A stretch of 64,000 nucleotides of DNA from Labedella gwakjiensis (lineage in GTDB: Bacteria; Actinomycetota; Actinomycetes; Actinomycetales; Microbacteriaceae). Every line of letters starts with the position of its first letter. The stretch's first letter is position 1. The notes beneath the pieces were generated by a model, which was not told where the DNA came from, did no database searches, and worked only from the letters and a program-made list of their open reading frames with translations. The stretch is taken from positions 2,604,001 to 2,668,000 of the forward strand of contig NZ_PYAU01000001.1 in assembly GCF_003014675.1 (NCBI RefSeq). Direction: 5' to 3'. Shown in pieces: positions 43,455-51,810 of this stretch. Position numbers and translations under genes: made by a program.

Positions 43455-44167
43455 GCATCCATCTGGTGGGCGGCGGACAGAGGTTCGCGCACGACACGAG
43501 CATCCTCTCGGCCTTCGTGGCCGAGGCCGCTGACCGCGCCGAGGTGGGCACGCTCCCGCGCATCGGCGTCTTCCTCGTGACCGAGGACTCGGGCGTCGAG
43601 TACGCGGCACGCGTCGAGGCGGAGCTCACGCTCGCCGGCGCGTGCGAGGTCGTCTCGCGCCTCCGGGTCGAGGGCGGGGCGTTCGCGCTCTCCGATCTCG
43701 CGGATCTCGACGCCCTGTACGTGGGCGGCGGACTCACGCCCGCGTACGCGACGGCGCTCGACCCCCTCGTGGTGGAGATCCGGCGGCTCGTCGCCGACGG
43801 GATGCCCTACCTCGGGTTCTCGGCGGGTGCGGCACTCGCGGCCGAGCAGGCCGTGGTCGGCGGGTGGAGGATCGGCGGCGTCGCCGTGGCTCCCGAGGAG
43901 ACCGCCGAGGACCTCGACGAGGTCACCGTGCAGCCGGGCATCGGCCTCATCGACATCGCCGTCGACGTGCACGCGGCCCAGTGGGGCACGCTCGGTCGGC
44001 TCGTGGCCGCGACCGAGGCCGGGCTCGTCTCGGGCGGTGTCGCGATCGACGAGAACACGGCGCTCGTCGTGTCCGAGAACGGTCTCAGCGTCGCGGGGAC
44101 CGGCAGCGTGTGGCAGGTCACCACGGACGACGCCGGCGTGCGGGTCTCGACGGTCGCGGCGTCGTGA
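43451..44167 (+). CDS. Peptidase S51/cyanophycinase-like class I glutamine amidotransferase-fold protein
   Basis: 238 residues. [14 protein letters not shown] and the nucleophile elbow [15 protein letters not shown] (Ser near 124) are typical of the S51 peptidase E/cyanophycinase superfamily. [20 protein letters not shown] supplies a candidate His. Members cleave aspartyl dipeptides or cyanophycin, but many are uncharacterised. Coupled by four-base overlaps to both neighbours, which suggests co-expression with phosphoribosyltransferase and ung rather than a shared pathway. Confidence 0.83.
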   Translation: MSIHLVGGGQRFAHDTSILSAFVAEAADRAEVGTLPRIGVFLVTEDSGVEYAARVEAELTLAGACEVVSRLRVEGGAFALSDLADLDALYVGGGLTPAYATALDPLVVEIRRLVADGMPYLGFSAGAALAAEQAVVGGWRIGGVAVAPEETAEDLDEVTVQPGIGLIDIAVDVHAAQWGTLGRLVAATEAGLVSGGVAIDENTALVVSENGLSVAGTGSVWQVTTDDAGVRVSTVAAS

Positions 44168-44862
44168 GCGGCGGACGGTCCCTGGCGGAACTCGCGTCCG
44201 CCGGCCTCGTCGATCCCGGGTGGGCAGAGGCTCTCGAGCCCGTCGCCGATCGCATCTCCGAGATGGGCGACTTCCTCCGCGCCGAGCACGCTCAGGGCCA
44301 CCAGACGCTTCCGGCCGGGGAGAACGTCCTGCGGGCGTTCTCGTACCCGCTCGATGCGGTGCGCGTGCTCATCGTGGGTCAGGACCCGTATCCCACGCCG
44401 GGGCATCCGATCGGCCTCTCCTTCGCCGTCGACGCGCACGTCCGCCCGCTGCCACGCAGCCTGAGCAACATTTACAAGGAGCTCCAGGACGACCTCGGCA
44501 TCGCCCCGGCGCCGACCGGTGATCTCACGCCATGGGCGGAGAACGGTGTGATGCTGCTCAACCGCGTGCTCTCCGTGCGACCAGGGGAGCCGGCGTCGCA
44601 CCGCGGCAAGGGATGGGAGGCGGTGACGGACCACGCGATCCGCACTCTCGTGGGCCGGGGCACTCCGCTCGTCGCGATCCTGTGGGGGAAGGACGCGCAG
44701 AGCCTCACTCCGCTGCTCGGCGACACCCCGATCATCGCGTCGGCGCACCCGAGCCCGCTCTCCGCGTCGCGCGGGTTCTTCGGGTCCAAGCCGTTCTCGC
44801 GGGTCAACGACCACCTCGTCGCCGCGGGCGCCACCCCTGTCGACTGGTCCCTCGGCGGTTAG
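44164..44862 (+). CDS. ung: Uracil-DNA glycosylase, family 1
   Basis: 232 residues. Removes uracil from DNA. The water-activating motif [11 protein letters not shown] (Asp74), [20 protein letters not shown] and the [18 protein letters not shown] intercalation loop with its catalytic His are intact. The GTG at 44164 overlaps the S51-like stop by four bases; the upstream part of the same frame shadows that gene. Its stop codon TAG doubles as the start of a -10-like hexamer for the next gene. Confidence 0.95.
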   Translation: MSGGRSLAELASAGLVDPGWAEALEPVADRISEMGDFLRAEHAQGHQTLPAGENVLRAFSYPLDAVRVLIVGQDPYPTPGHPIGLSFAVDAHVRPLPRSLSNIYKELQDDLGIAPAPTGDLTPWAENGVMLLNRVLSVRPGEPASHRGKGWEAVTDHAIRTLVGRGTPLVAILWGKDAQSLTPLLGDTPIIASAHPSPLSASRGFFGSKPFSRVNDHLVAAGATPVDWSLGG

Positions 44863-44865
44863 GCT
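44860..44865 (+). promoter_or_regulatory. -10 hexamer for a leaderless GNAT transcript, overlapping the ung stop codon
   Basis: TAGGCT begins with the ung stop codon and ends 6 bases before GTG 44872, the same stop-codon/promoter overlap as at pdtaS. Confidence 0.45.
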
Positions 44866-44871
44866 GATCCC

Positions 44872-45450
44872 GTGCTGGAAGAGGAATACCTGCAACCGCG
44901 GAAGCTGCCCACCCATCTGCGGAAGAAGCCCGCGCCTGAGGCGCCCTTCGAGTACACCATCCGCGACGTCGAGCTGACCGATCTGCCCGACATCCGCGAG
45001 ATCTACAACTACTACGTGACGAACAGCTCGGTCACCTTCGACGAGGACCGCTGGAGCCTCGCGAAGTGGAAGTCGAAGTTCGCGCACCTGCAGAAGCAGG
45101 GCATGCCGTTCATCGTGGCAGTGTCGCCGAACGGCCACGTGCTCGGCTACGCGCTCGTGCAGCCGTGGAAGGAGAAGCGGGCGTACCGCTTCACCGTGGA
45201 GAACAGCATCTACCTGGGCGCCGCGGCCACGGGCAAGGGGCTCGGGCGTGCGCTCCTCGGGGCGCTCATCGAGCGGTCGAAGAAGGCGGGTCTCAAGGAG
45301 ATCCTCGCGGTGATCAGCGACAAGGGTGCAGAGGCGTCTCTCGCGCTGCATGCGCAGTTCGGCTTCAAGGAGATCGGCCGGATGGGCCGCGTGGGCTTCA
45401 AGTTCGATCGCTGGCTCGGCACCGTCATGCTCCAGCTCTCGCTGAAGTAG
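44872..45450 (+). CDS. GNAT-family N-acetyltransferase (phosphinothricin acetyltransferase-like)
   Basis: 192 residues. The GNAT fold has IREIYNYYVTNSSVTFDE, ENSIYLGAAATGKGLGRALL (acetyl-CoA pyrophosphate loop) and LHAQFGFKEIGRMGRVGFKF, all typical of the PAT/YncA subgroup that acetylates phosphinothricin, methionine sulfoximine or other amino acids. The first 35 residues (YLQPRKLPTHLRKKPAPEAP) are an extra basic N-terminal stretch not needed for the fold. Substrate not certain. Confidence 0.87.
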   Translation: MLEEEYLQPRKLPTHLRKKPAPEAPFEYTIRDVELTDLPDIREIYNYYVTNSSVTFDEDRWSLAKWKSKFAHLQKQGMPFIVAVSPNGHVLGYALVQPWKEKRAYRFTVENSIYLGAAATGKGLGRALLGALIERSKKAGLKEILAVISDKGAEASLALHAQFGFKEIGRMGRVGFKFDRWLGTVMLQLSLK

Positions 45451-45506
45451 CGCCGTCTCACCCGATCCTCGCGCTCATCGGACGGTGAGCACCCCGCTGC
45501 CGGACG

Positions 45507-45512
45507 TAGGCT
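45507..45512 (+). promoter_or_regulatory. -10 hexamer for a leaderless amidase transcript
   Basis: TAGGCT ends 6 bases before ATG 45519. Confidence 0.45.
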
Positions 45513-45518
45513 GAGCGC

Positions 45519-46952
45519 ATGACCGACGTCGACTGGGAACGGCTGTCCGCGCTCGAGCTCTGGGTGCGTCTGCAACGCGGCGACATCTCACCCGTCGAAC
45601 TCACCGACGTGGTGATCGCCCGCGCCGAGCGCCTCGATCCCGACCTCGGAGCCTTCGCCCACCTCGCGCCCGACGTGGCCCGCGCCCGCGCGCGGCACGT
45701 TCAGGACCACCAGCCGAAGACCGACCGGCTCTGGGGCCTCCCGCTCGCCGACAAGGACCTCACGGCTCGCGCCGGCACCCCCATCGCGTGGGGCTCACGC
45801 GCCTTCCCCGGCACCGTCTCCGACCGCAGCGACGCGATCGTGGACGTCCTCGACGCGGCCGGCGCGATCAGCATCGGGAAGACGGCGACCCCCGAGTTCG
45901 GTCTCTACGGCTACACGGAACCGTTCGGGCGCGCGCCCGCTCGGAACCCCTGGGACCCGACGCTTGGCGCCGGCGGGTCGAGCGGGGGAGCGGCGGCGGC
46001 CGTCGCCGCCCGGATCCTCCCATTCGCTCCCGCAAGCGACGGCGGTGGTTCGATCCGTATTCCCGCAGCGGCATGCGGTCTTGTCGGACTGAAGCCGTCG
46101 CGCGGGCGTGTGCCGTCGGGGTCCGCCCTCGACTCCCTTGCGGGCCTGTCCGTGAAGGGACCCATCGCGCGTACCGTGCAGGACGCCGCGCTGCTCTTCG
46201 ACGCGATGCTCGATCGTCGCAACGGCCGCATCCCGCACCCGTTCAGTGTGGGGGCGCCCGAGTTCGACGACGGCGACTACCTCGGCGTCGCCACGCGCGG
46301 AGAGGGTCGCTTCACGCTCGGCGTGCTCGCGAACAGCCCGTGGGACGACGACACCGAGATCACCGTGTCGCCTGAGGCGCAGGACGCCGTGGCGCTCGCC
46401 GTTGAGCACCTCACCGCGATCGGCCACGGCATCGAGGAGACCACCCTCGACCACGGCGGTGTCTACCCGGACGCGTTCCGGACGATCTGGCAGGTGTCCG
46501 CCGCGACGCTGCCCGTGGACGCCGACACGATTGGGCTGCTCGAACCGGTGACCCAGGAGCTCGTGGTGCGCGGGCGTGCCGTCTCCGCCCGCACCCTCGC
46601 GAACACGCTCTCGACGCTCGCCGCGTTCGAGCGGCGCGTGATCGCCCAGTTCGATCGCTTCGACGCCGTCATCACCCCGACGCTCGCGCTCACACCGCGG
46701 CGCATCGGCTGGCACGATATCGCCGACCCGGATCGGAACTTCGCCCAGCAGGTGCAGTACTCGCCGTTCACGTCGTTCGTGAACGTCGCGGGGCTTCCCG
46801 CCATCACCCTGCCCGTGCACCAGACCGAGGAGGGGTTGCCGATGGGTGTGCAGCTCATCGGCCGCCCCGGTCGCGAGGACGTGCTCCTGTCGATCGGCGC
46901 CCAGCTGGAGCGTCGGATCCGCTGGCAGCACCGCCGCCCGCCGCTCTCATGA
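45519..46952 (+). CDS. Amidase-signature family amidase
   Basis: 477 residues. The Ser-cisSer-Lys triad is visible as Lys79 (GLPLADKDLTARAG), GAGGSSGGAAAAVAA (cis-Ser 154/155) and Ser178 (SDGGGSIRIPAAACG). The C-terminus MGVQLIGRPGREDVLLSIGA is typical. No GatB or GatC neighbour and the sequence does not look like GatA, so it is a catabolic or detoxifying amidase with unknown substrate. The stop overlaps the DksA-like gene start (ATGA). Confidence 0.92.
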   Translation: MTDVDWERLSALELWVRLQRGDISPVELTDVVIARAERLDPDLGAFAHLAPDVARARARHVQDHQPKTDRLWGLPLADKDLTARAGTPIAWGSRAFPGTVSDRSDAIVDVLDAAGAISIGKTATPEFGLYGYTEPFGRAPARNPWDPTLGAGGSSGGAAAAVAARILPFAPASDGGGSIRIPAAACGLVGLKPSRGRVPSGSALDSLAGLSVKGPIARTVQDAALLFDAMLDRRNGRIPHPFSVGAPEFDDGDYLGVATRGEGRFTLGVLANSPWDDDTEITVSPEAQDAVALAVEHLTAIGHGIEETTLDHGGVYPDAFRTIWQVSAATLPVDADTIGLLEPVTQELVVRGRAVSARTLANTLSTLAAFERRVIAQFDRFDAVITPTLALTPRRIGWHDIADPDRNFAQQVQYSPFTSFVNVAGLPAITLPVHQTEEGLPMGVQLIGRPGREDVLLSIGAQLERRIRWQHRRPPLS

Positions 46953-47308
46953 ACGACGTCGATCCGGCCGACTTGCTCATCACTCGACGGGAACAGCTTC
47001 TCCGCGAGGCGGGCGTTGCGGAGTCCCGGTTGAGCGACATCCGCACGATCCGAGCCGGCGGCTCCGACGACGACGAGCACGACCCGGAGGGCGAGACGCT
47101 GTCCGCTCAGTGGTCGCAGGCCGAGGGCCTCCGCGCCGGGCTCGCGGACGAGCTCGCGGAGGTGGACCGCGCCCTCGCCCGCGTGGCCGACGGTACGTAT
47201 GGCGTGTGTGTGCGCTGTGGTCGCCCCATCGGGGCCGAGCGGCTCGCGGCGCGGCCGACGGCCGAGCTGTGCATCGACTGCGCGAGAATTGTGGAGGCTC
47301 GGCGCTGA
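46949..47308 (+). CDS. DksA/TraR-type C4 zinc-finger protein
   Basis: 119 residues. N-terminal coiled-coil (ITRREQLLREAGVAESRL to ELAEVDRALARV) followed by YGVCVRCGRPIGAERLAARP and LCIDCARIV, a four-cysteine zinc finger. DksA-like proteins enter the RNA polymerase secondary channel; short actinobacterial versions are often uncharacterised. Coupled to the amidase gene by a four-base overlap. The acidic DDDEHDPEGE tip between the helices could play the role of the DksA aspartates, by inference only. Confidence 0.88.
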   Translation: MNDVDPADLLITRREQLLREAGVAESRLSDIRTIRAGGSDDDEHDPEGETLSAQWSQAEGLRAGLADELAEVDRALARVADGTYGVCVRCGRPIGAERLAARPTAELCIDCARIVEARR

Positions 47309-47319
47309 AGTGATCCGAT

Positions 47320-47865
47320 CTACACCGTGAGGTCGATGAGTGTCTCAAGCTTCATGACCCGCTCGAGGGGAGTTCCGGTGAGCTCGGCCACCGTCAGGGT
47401 GTCGTCGATGAGGTCCGAGTCGTCGACGAGTTCGAGCAGCACGTCGTTCATGGCGGCGCGCAGCCCCGGGTGTTCGTCGGCTCCGACGTGGATCGGGTCG
47501 CGGGCCGTCAACGGGAGGACGACGAGCAGATCTACGGTGCGGAGTGCCTCTGCCGTGTGGGCCATCGCGCGCTCGCGGAACTGTTCGTCGAGCTCGGTGC
47601 CATCCAGGTCTGCCAGTGCGATGAGGTAGGCCAGGAAATCGAGTGGCCCTCGTTCCGCGATGACGTGTGTACGGCCCGGTTCGTCGGTGAGTCGGACCGC
47701 TGCGATGCGTAGCTGTGACGCGAAGATCCGTGCGCCCAGTGCGTCGTCTTCGTCGACGAGTTCGAACGGGTCGGGCAGTGCCGTGAACTCCGGGTGGCGG
47801 AGGACGAAATCCGAGATGAGCGTGCTCTTGCCGCTAGCGTGGGTCCCGGACACGACGATTCGCAC
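47320..47865 (-). CDS. P-loop ATPase/kinase-like protein (AAA_28 type)
   Basis: 181 residues. Walker A GTHASGKST (7-15), LPDPFELVDEDDALGARIFA and RTHVIAERGPLDFLAYLIAL are like the NadR-kinase/AAA_28 group, which phosphorylate small molecules or act as ATPases. A Walker B-type stretch TVDLLVVLPLTARDP is present. No partner domain. It lies immediately before the orphan RHS modules, on the opposite strand, and 11 bases from the DksA-like gene with which it converges. It may mark the left edge of the accessory island. Function unknown. Confidence 0.7.
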   Translation of the reverse strand: MRIVVSGTHASGKSTLISDFVLRHPEFTALPDPFELVDEDDALGARIFASQLRIAAVRLTDEPGRTHVIAERGPLDFLAYLIALADLDGTELDEQFRERAMAHTAEALRTVDLLVVLPLTARDPIHVGADEHPGLRAAMNDVLLELVDDSDLIDDTLTVAELTGTPLERVMKLETLIDLTV

Positions 47866-47888
47866 GGCGTCGACGATACCGCTCCCTC

Positions 47889-48968
47889 GTGCCAGCGTAT
47901 GACGTGGCGGATCGTCATGTGGAGACGCGTCTGACGGATGGGACGACGATCCGGTATGTGCGGGATGCGTCTGATCGGATCGTGGAGCGTCGGGTGTAGA
48001 AGGCGAATACGCCGGATGTGGTGACGCGGTTCGGGTTCGCCGGGGCCGGGGATAGCCCGGACCTGACGTTGGACGCGGACAGCAACGTCGTGGAGCAGAC
48101 GATGTCGCTGCCGGGTGGGGTGTTGGCGTCGTTCCGTCCGGATGGCACGGAGACGTGGTCGTTCCCGAATCTCCCTAGGGATGTGGTGGTGACGACGGAT
48201 GGGGAGGGTGTTCGTCAGGGTGCGCGGGCGGTGTATGACCCGTTCGGCCAGCCCGTGGACCCAGTGACCGGGACTGTGGGCACGACAACAGCGGATGATG
48301 CGGTGCCGGACACCGTGCCGGGTGCGGACGCGGACTATGGGTGGTTGGGGCAGCACCAGAAGCTGTATGAGCACCAAGGGTCGGTCGCGACGATCGAGAT
48401 GGGGGCGCGTCAGTACGTGCCCGCGCTCGGGCGCTTCTTGGAGGTCGACCCGGTCGAGGGCGGGGTGGAGAACAGCTATGTGTATCCGTAGGACCCGATC
48501 AACAAGGCGGACACGAGTGGGACCGAGGAATGGTGGATGTCAGCCGCCAAGTGGGTGACTGAATCACCGGCGGGCAAGATGCTCTCCTTTGCTTGTGGAT
48601 TCGTCCCCGGCGCTGTCGGAATGGCTTGCGGGGCGGTGAATGCCATCGCATATGCGGTCCAAGGGAGGACCGAGGAGGCGATCCTTGCGGGTGTGGGAAT
48701 GATCGGTGGTATTGCGTTGACTGCGGGAGTCAAGGCCGCCCTGAAGCCCATGCTCAAGGCTTCAGCGGCTGACATGAAGATCAGCAGAACTGTTCCGATG
48801 TCGGGGCTACGTGTCAAGACCAATCGAACACGGCGGATTACAGCCCAGTCTGCGGTCACCGCTGGCAACCTGTTCGGCATGCTCCCCAATGCCATATATG
48901 ACGACAAGAAGAAGAGCACACCTGTTCGGCGGGGCGGAGGCGGGGGTGGCAGGATGAGGTTCACATGA
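47889..48968 (+). pseudogene. Orphan RHS C-terminal module 1 with toxin-like tail, two in-frame amber codons
   Basis: A 360-codon frame starting GTG ([20 protein letters not shown]) with no frameshift but two TAG codons, at 47997-47999 and 48489-48491. Codons 4-205 are the RHS/YD-repeat core ([35 protein letters not shown]-stop-DPIN). The second stop replaces the CAG present in module 2. After DPIN the sequence becomes unique: two hydrophobic segments (FACGFVPGAVGMACGAVNAI and AILAGVGMIGGIALTAGV) and a basic tail. Residual segments could still be translated from GTG 48018 or ATG 48537. Its ending overlaps the following gene (ATGA). Codon third positions are less GC-rich than in the flanking genome. 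Confidence 0.82.
47898..48503 (+). repeat. 606-bp RHS core direct repeat, copy 1
   Basis: Same length as copy 2 (49505-50110) with no indels and mostly identical sequence; begins TATGACGTGGCGGATCGTCA and ends at GACCCGATCAAC. Sequence similarity to copy 2 stops abruptly after it, where the toxin-like tail begins. Confidence 0.85.
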
Positions 48969-49471
48969 GAAGGAATCGCCCTCATCCCCGTCGCATGCGG
49001 GTATCCGGCACGGGGACTGGAGCTCGTCTATCGGCGTTCGTGCTGGGTCCGATCTGGATCGGGGCGAACGTTATCGGCACGCGAGTCTGGGAAAGTGACT
49101 CCGTCAACGACCTTTCCTTTTGGTTCTATCTGAGCGTGGCGCTGGGGCTCGCGTTCATGGTGCGGAGCCTGTTCTGTGGTGTGGTGATCGACGCGAATCA
49201 GCTCAAGATCGTCTCCTGGTACTACACGCGCAGATATCCGCGCAATGCGATCGCCGCAATCACCTATCAGTCCTATGCGGGCCTCTTCACGAACGGGGGC
49301 GGTGGAGCCAACCTCCTCAGCACTCGAACAAAGATGATTGGTGTCCGGCTGACGTCGGGCAGAGAAAAGCTGTGGCCCGTGACCATCATGACCAATCATC
49401 GATGCGACGAAGTCACCCAATGGTTGGGAAAACATCTTGATAAGCCCATCGAGCGCGTCCAGGACTTCTGA
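48965..49471 (+). CDS. Putative immunity protein of RHS module 1, membrane protein with PH-like domain
   Basis: 168 residues. A basic N-terminus (MRRNRPHPRRMRVSG), two hydrophobic helices (ARLSAFVLGPIWIGANVIGT and FWFYLSVALGLAFMVRSLF), then about 90 residues with a PH/DUF-like beta pattern (GVVIDANQLKIVSWYYTRRY, TKMIGVRLTSGREKLWPVTI). Four-base overlap with the module 1 tail is the usual toxin-immunity arrangement. A membrane-embedded immunity protein fits a toxin tail with membrane-spanning segments. No named immunity family recognised. Lower GC than the flanks. Confidence 0.6.
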   Translation: MRRNRPHPRRMRVSGTGTGARLSAFVLGPIWIGANVIGTRVWESDSVNDLSFWFYLSVALGLAFMVRSLFCGVVIDANQLKIVSWYYTRRYPRNAIAAITYQSYAGLFTNGGGGANLLSTRTKMIGVRLTSGREKLWPVTIMTNHRCDEVTQWLGKHLDKPIERVQDF

Positions 49472-49498
49472 GATCCCACGGCGCTGGCGGATCAGACG

Positions 49499-50569
49499 TT
49501 GGTGTATGACGTGGCGGATCGTCACGTGGAGACGCGTCTGACGGATGGGACGACGATCCGGTACACGCGGGATGCGTCGGATCGGATCGTGGAACCCAAA
49601 GTCAGTAAGGCGAATACGCCGGACGTGGTGACGCTGTTCGGCTTCGGCGGAGCCGGGGACAGCCCGGACCTCACGCTCGACGCGGACAACAACATCACCG
49701 AGCAGACCCTGAGCCTGCCGGGTGGGGTGTTGGCGTCGTTCCGTCCGGATGGGTCGGAGACGTGGTCGTTCCCGAATCTGCACGGTGACGTTGTGGTGAC
49801 GACGGACGGGGAGGGTGTCCGTCAGGGGGGCCGGGCGGTGTATGACCCGTTCGGCCAGCCTGTCGATCCCGCCACCGGAACCGTCGGAACGGCAGTGGCG
49901 GATGATGCGGTGCCGGAGAACGTGTCGGGTGCGGATGCGGATTACGGGTGGTTGGGGCAGCATCAGAAGCTGTATGAGCACCAGGGGTCCGTGGCGACGA
50001 TCGAGATGGGGGCACGACAGTACGTGCCCGCGCTGGGGCGGTTCCTCGAGGTCGATCCGGTCGAGGGTGGGGTGGAGAACGCGTATGTGTATCCGCAGGA
50101 CCCGATCAACCAGGTCGATCTGACAGGCGAGTTCGCGTTCGCTCTTCTTGGAGGATTCGCTGTCGAGGGAGGGGCAAACGCCTGGAACCCCGTGGGTTGG
50201 GTGATCTTGGCCGCCGTTGTTGTCGTCGGTGCCGCAATCCTCATCACTCAAGAGGTAAATAAGGCTCGCGCCGCCGATGTCATGGAGCGGAGCAAGAAGG
50301 CGAAGGCGAAGGCCGCGAGCTTGAAGGGGACAACCGTTCCACGCGGCCAGGTCGGCAACGGAAAGACCGGAAGGTGGTTCAACACCAAGGCGGAAGCGAT
50401 CCGGAATGCGAGAGACTATGCAAATAAGAGGCCGAATACGCGTTGCTATCGCGGCCCATGTGCCGCGGGGGACCACGTACATGTCGACCAGATTCCTAAC
50501 GGTCGGGCACAGAAGCCACACCACTACTACTGGAGGAGCATGTCGGCGAACGGACGGAGGGCGGTCTAA
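49499..50569 (+). CDS. Orphan RHS C-terminal module 2 with toxin-like tail
   Basis: 356 codons from TTG 49499, or 355 from GTG 49502; the frame runs back to 49472 without a start or ribosome site, directly after the stop of the previous gene. The core (residues 1-204) is RHS-like: [74 protein letters not shown]. The unique tail has a hydrophobic stretch ([17 protein letters not shown]), a Lys-rich helix and a C-terminal cluster [10 protein letters not shown] (His326, His328, Asp330) and HHYYW (341-345), plus CYRGPC. The His/Asp cluster could be a metal-dependent nuclease centre, but I do not recognise the family. Unlike module 1 it is free of stops. Confidence 0.75.
   Translation: MVYDVADRHVETRLTDGTTIRYTRDASDRIVEPKVSKANTPDVVTLFGFGGAGDSPDLTLDADNNITEQTLSLPGGVLASFRPDGSETWSFPNLHGDVVVTTDGEGVRQGGRAVYDPFGQPVDPATGTVGTAVADDAVPENVSGADADYGWLGQHQKLYEHQGSVATIEMGARQYVPALGRFLEVDPVEGGVENAYVYPQDPINQVDLTGEFAFALLGGFAVEGGANAWNPVGWVILAAVVVVGAAILITQEVNKARAADVMERSKKAKAKAASLKGTTVPRGQVGNGKTGRWFNTKAEAIRNARDYANKRPNTRCYRGPCAAGDHVHVDQIPNGRAQKPHHYYWRSMSANGRRAV
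49505..50110 (+). repeat. 606-bp RHS core direct repeat, copy 2
   Basis: Partner of the copy at 47898-48503; 1607 bp apart in direct orientation. Recombination between the two would delete module 1's tail and immunity gene and leave one intact core fused to module 2's tail. Confidence 0.85.
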
Positions 50570-50571
50570 TC

Positions 50572-50994
50572 ATGTGGATTACTGAGGATGGACGGACGCA
50601 CAGTGCTGCCTTCGACCCCTGGATGGTCGCGGAGGGGCGGAAGATGATCCTCCGGGCCCGCCGTCTCGACGCGGATTCTCTCGAGAAGTGCCGGGACCAG
50701 ATCGAGCGCTTGTTCGTAGAGATTGATGACCAGGTGAATAAGGAACTGGCGTACTCCGAGGATGAGGCGAATTGGGAAGCGAAATGGGTCCCCGATGAGT
50801 ACCTCGAGTTCCTCGATCAGCGGGTCGAATACTCGCCAGCGTCCATCAAAGAGGCCGTGTCGGAGCTGCCAGCGCGTTGGCAGCAGGACGGCGTGTACTT
50901 TCTGGAAAGCGTCTTTGACGAGGCAGCCGAGTCGTGGTGGCGTCATGTCCGGACGAAGCTCAGATGGATGGTCCGGTCGTTGCGACCCTCCTAG
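50572..50994 (+). CDS. Putative immunity protein of RHS module 2
   Basis: 140 residues, acidic, no membrane segment. MWITEDGRTHSAAFDPWMVA, RLFVEIDDQVNKELAYSEDE and LESVFDEAAESWWRHVRTKL are predicted mostly helical. It begins two bases after the module 2 stop and a GGAGGG lies upstream. An acidic cytosolic partner suits a basic nuclease-like toxin tail. No homologous family recognised; the assignment rests on position and charge. Confidence 0.6.
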   Translation: MWITEDGRTHSAAFDPWMVAEGRKMILRARRLDADSLEKCRDQIERLFVEIDDQVNKELAYSEDEANWEAKWVPDEYLEFLDQRVEYSPASIKEAVSELPARWQQDGVYFLESVFDEAAESWWRHVRTKLRWMVRSLRPS

Positions 50995-51008
50995 GTGAGG
51001 GTGCAGGC

Positions 51009-51197
51009 ATGCGTGTGGCGCGACGACGGATTGGGAAGGCCGAGCGGGCAGTTTCCGCGGCACTTGGACACGGCGTCGGGCAGGAGGAAGTAGTGAAGGC
51101 TTCTGAGTTCGACCAGCGTGAGCGTGACTGGGGCCTGCGCTACCTCAGATCGCGCGACCTCGCGGATCTAGTCTGGGGTCGCTACTTCTCTAAGTAG
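51009..51197 (+). CDS. Small ORF of unknown function in the island
   Basis: 62 residues, MRVARRRIGKAERAVSAALG to DLADLVWGRYFSK, with GAGG upstream of the ATG. Basic first half, no motif. It may be the remnant of another tail or immunity gene, or not coding. The rest of the 50995-51309 gap holds no other recognisable gene. Confidence 0.3.
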   Translation: MRVARRRIGKAERAVSAALGHGVGQEEVVKASEFDQRERDWGLRYLRSRDLADLVWGRYFSK

Positions 51198-51309
51198 CAC
51201 CGTTTCACCCGAGGTAGAACAGAACGCTCTTTAGGGCGGGTAGCGGAGCCTATCCGAGCAAATGTTTGAGGGCCTGGAGAGCAACCGCCGGATCGAGGAG
51301 GAAACGCTG

Positions 51310-51810
51310 ATGGACGATTACCCATCGCTCGTTGTGAAGATCGACCTCGCCACACTTCGTGAACATGCGCCGCGAGCGGTGGGATATCCCGATGTCCTCC
51401 GCGCTGGCTTCGAACGGGGACTCATCACCGCTGAGGATCTCGTCGCGAACTTCCTCGCTCGTTACGACTCTGGTTGTCTCTCGAAGCCGGAGGAGACGAT
51501 CGCGCTTTTGCTTTCCGATGAATTCGATCGGATCGGTCCGCTTCTCGCGGAGTCAGCGCCGGGCGACGTGCCGAGCCCGCGGGCACGAGAGGTTTGGATG
51601 TTCGCGACGGCGGCGGCCTTGAGATCGATTTGGCCTCGACTGTCCGACCCCTGGGGCGAACTGGATCTCATCGCCTTCGCATGGGGAGATCTGCCGGAGT
51701 ACGTCGCCCTCCGTGCGTGGGAGCCAGCGCGAACCGAATCGGATGGCCGGACGCTCGGCAGACTGGATCGCCTCGACGCGCTGCTCGCTGAGAAGCGAGA
51801 GACACTGTGA
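51310..51810 (+). CDS. Acidic protein of unknown function (possible immunity protein)
   Basis: 166 residues from ATG 51310 (MDDYPSLVVKIDLATLREHA), chosen because AGGAGGAAA lies just upstream; the open frame begins 16 codons earlier at 51262. Predicted all-helical: RAGFERGLITAEDLVANFLA, KPEETIALLLSDEFDRIGPL, WPRLSDPWGELDLIAFAWGD. Strongly acidic, no signal or membrane segment. It resembles in size and charge many polymorphic-toxin immunity proteins. GTGA overlap couples it to the next gene. Confidence 0.6.
   Translation: MDDYPSLVVKIDLATLREHAPRAVGYPDVLRAGFERGLITAEDLVANFLARYDSGCLSKPEETIALLLSDEFDRIGPLLAESAPGDVPSPRAREVWMFATAAALRSIWPRLSDPWGELDLIAFAWGDLPEYVALRAWEPARTESDGRTLGRLDRLDALLAEKRETL

Noticed and set aside
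47997-48491. Amber suppression or recoding in RHS module 1
   Set aside because: No recoding signal is visible and module 2 has sense codons at both sites; mutation is simpler. Kept only as a remote alternative.
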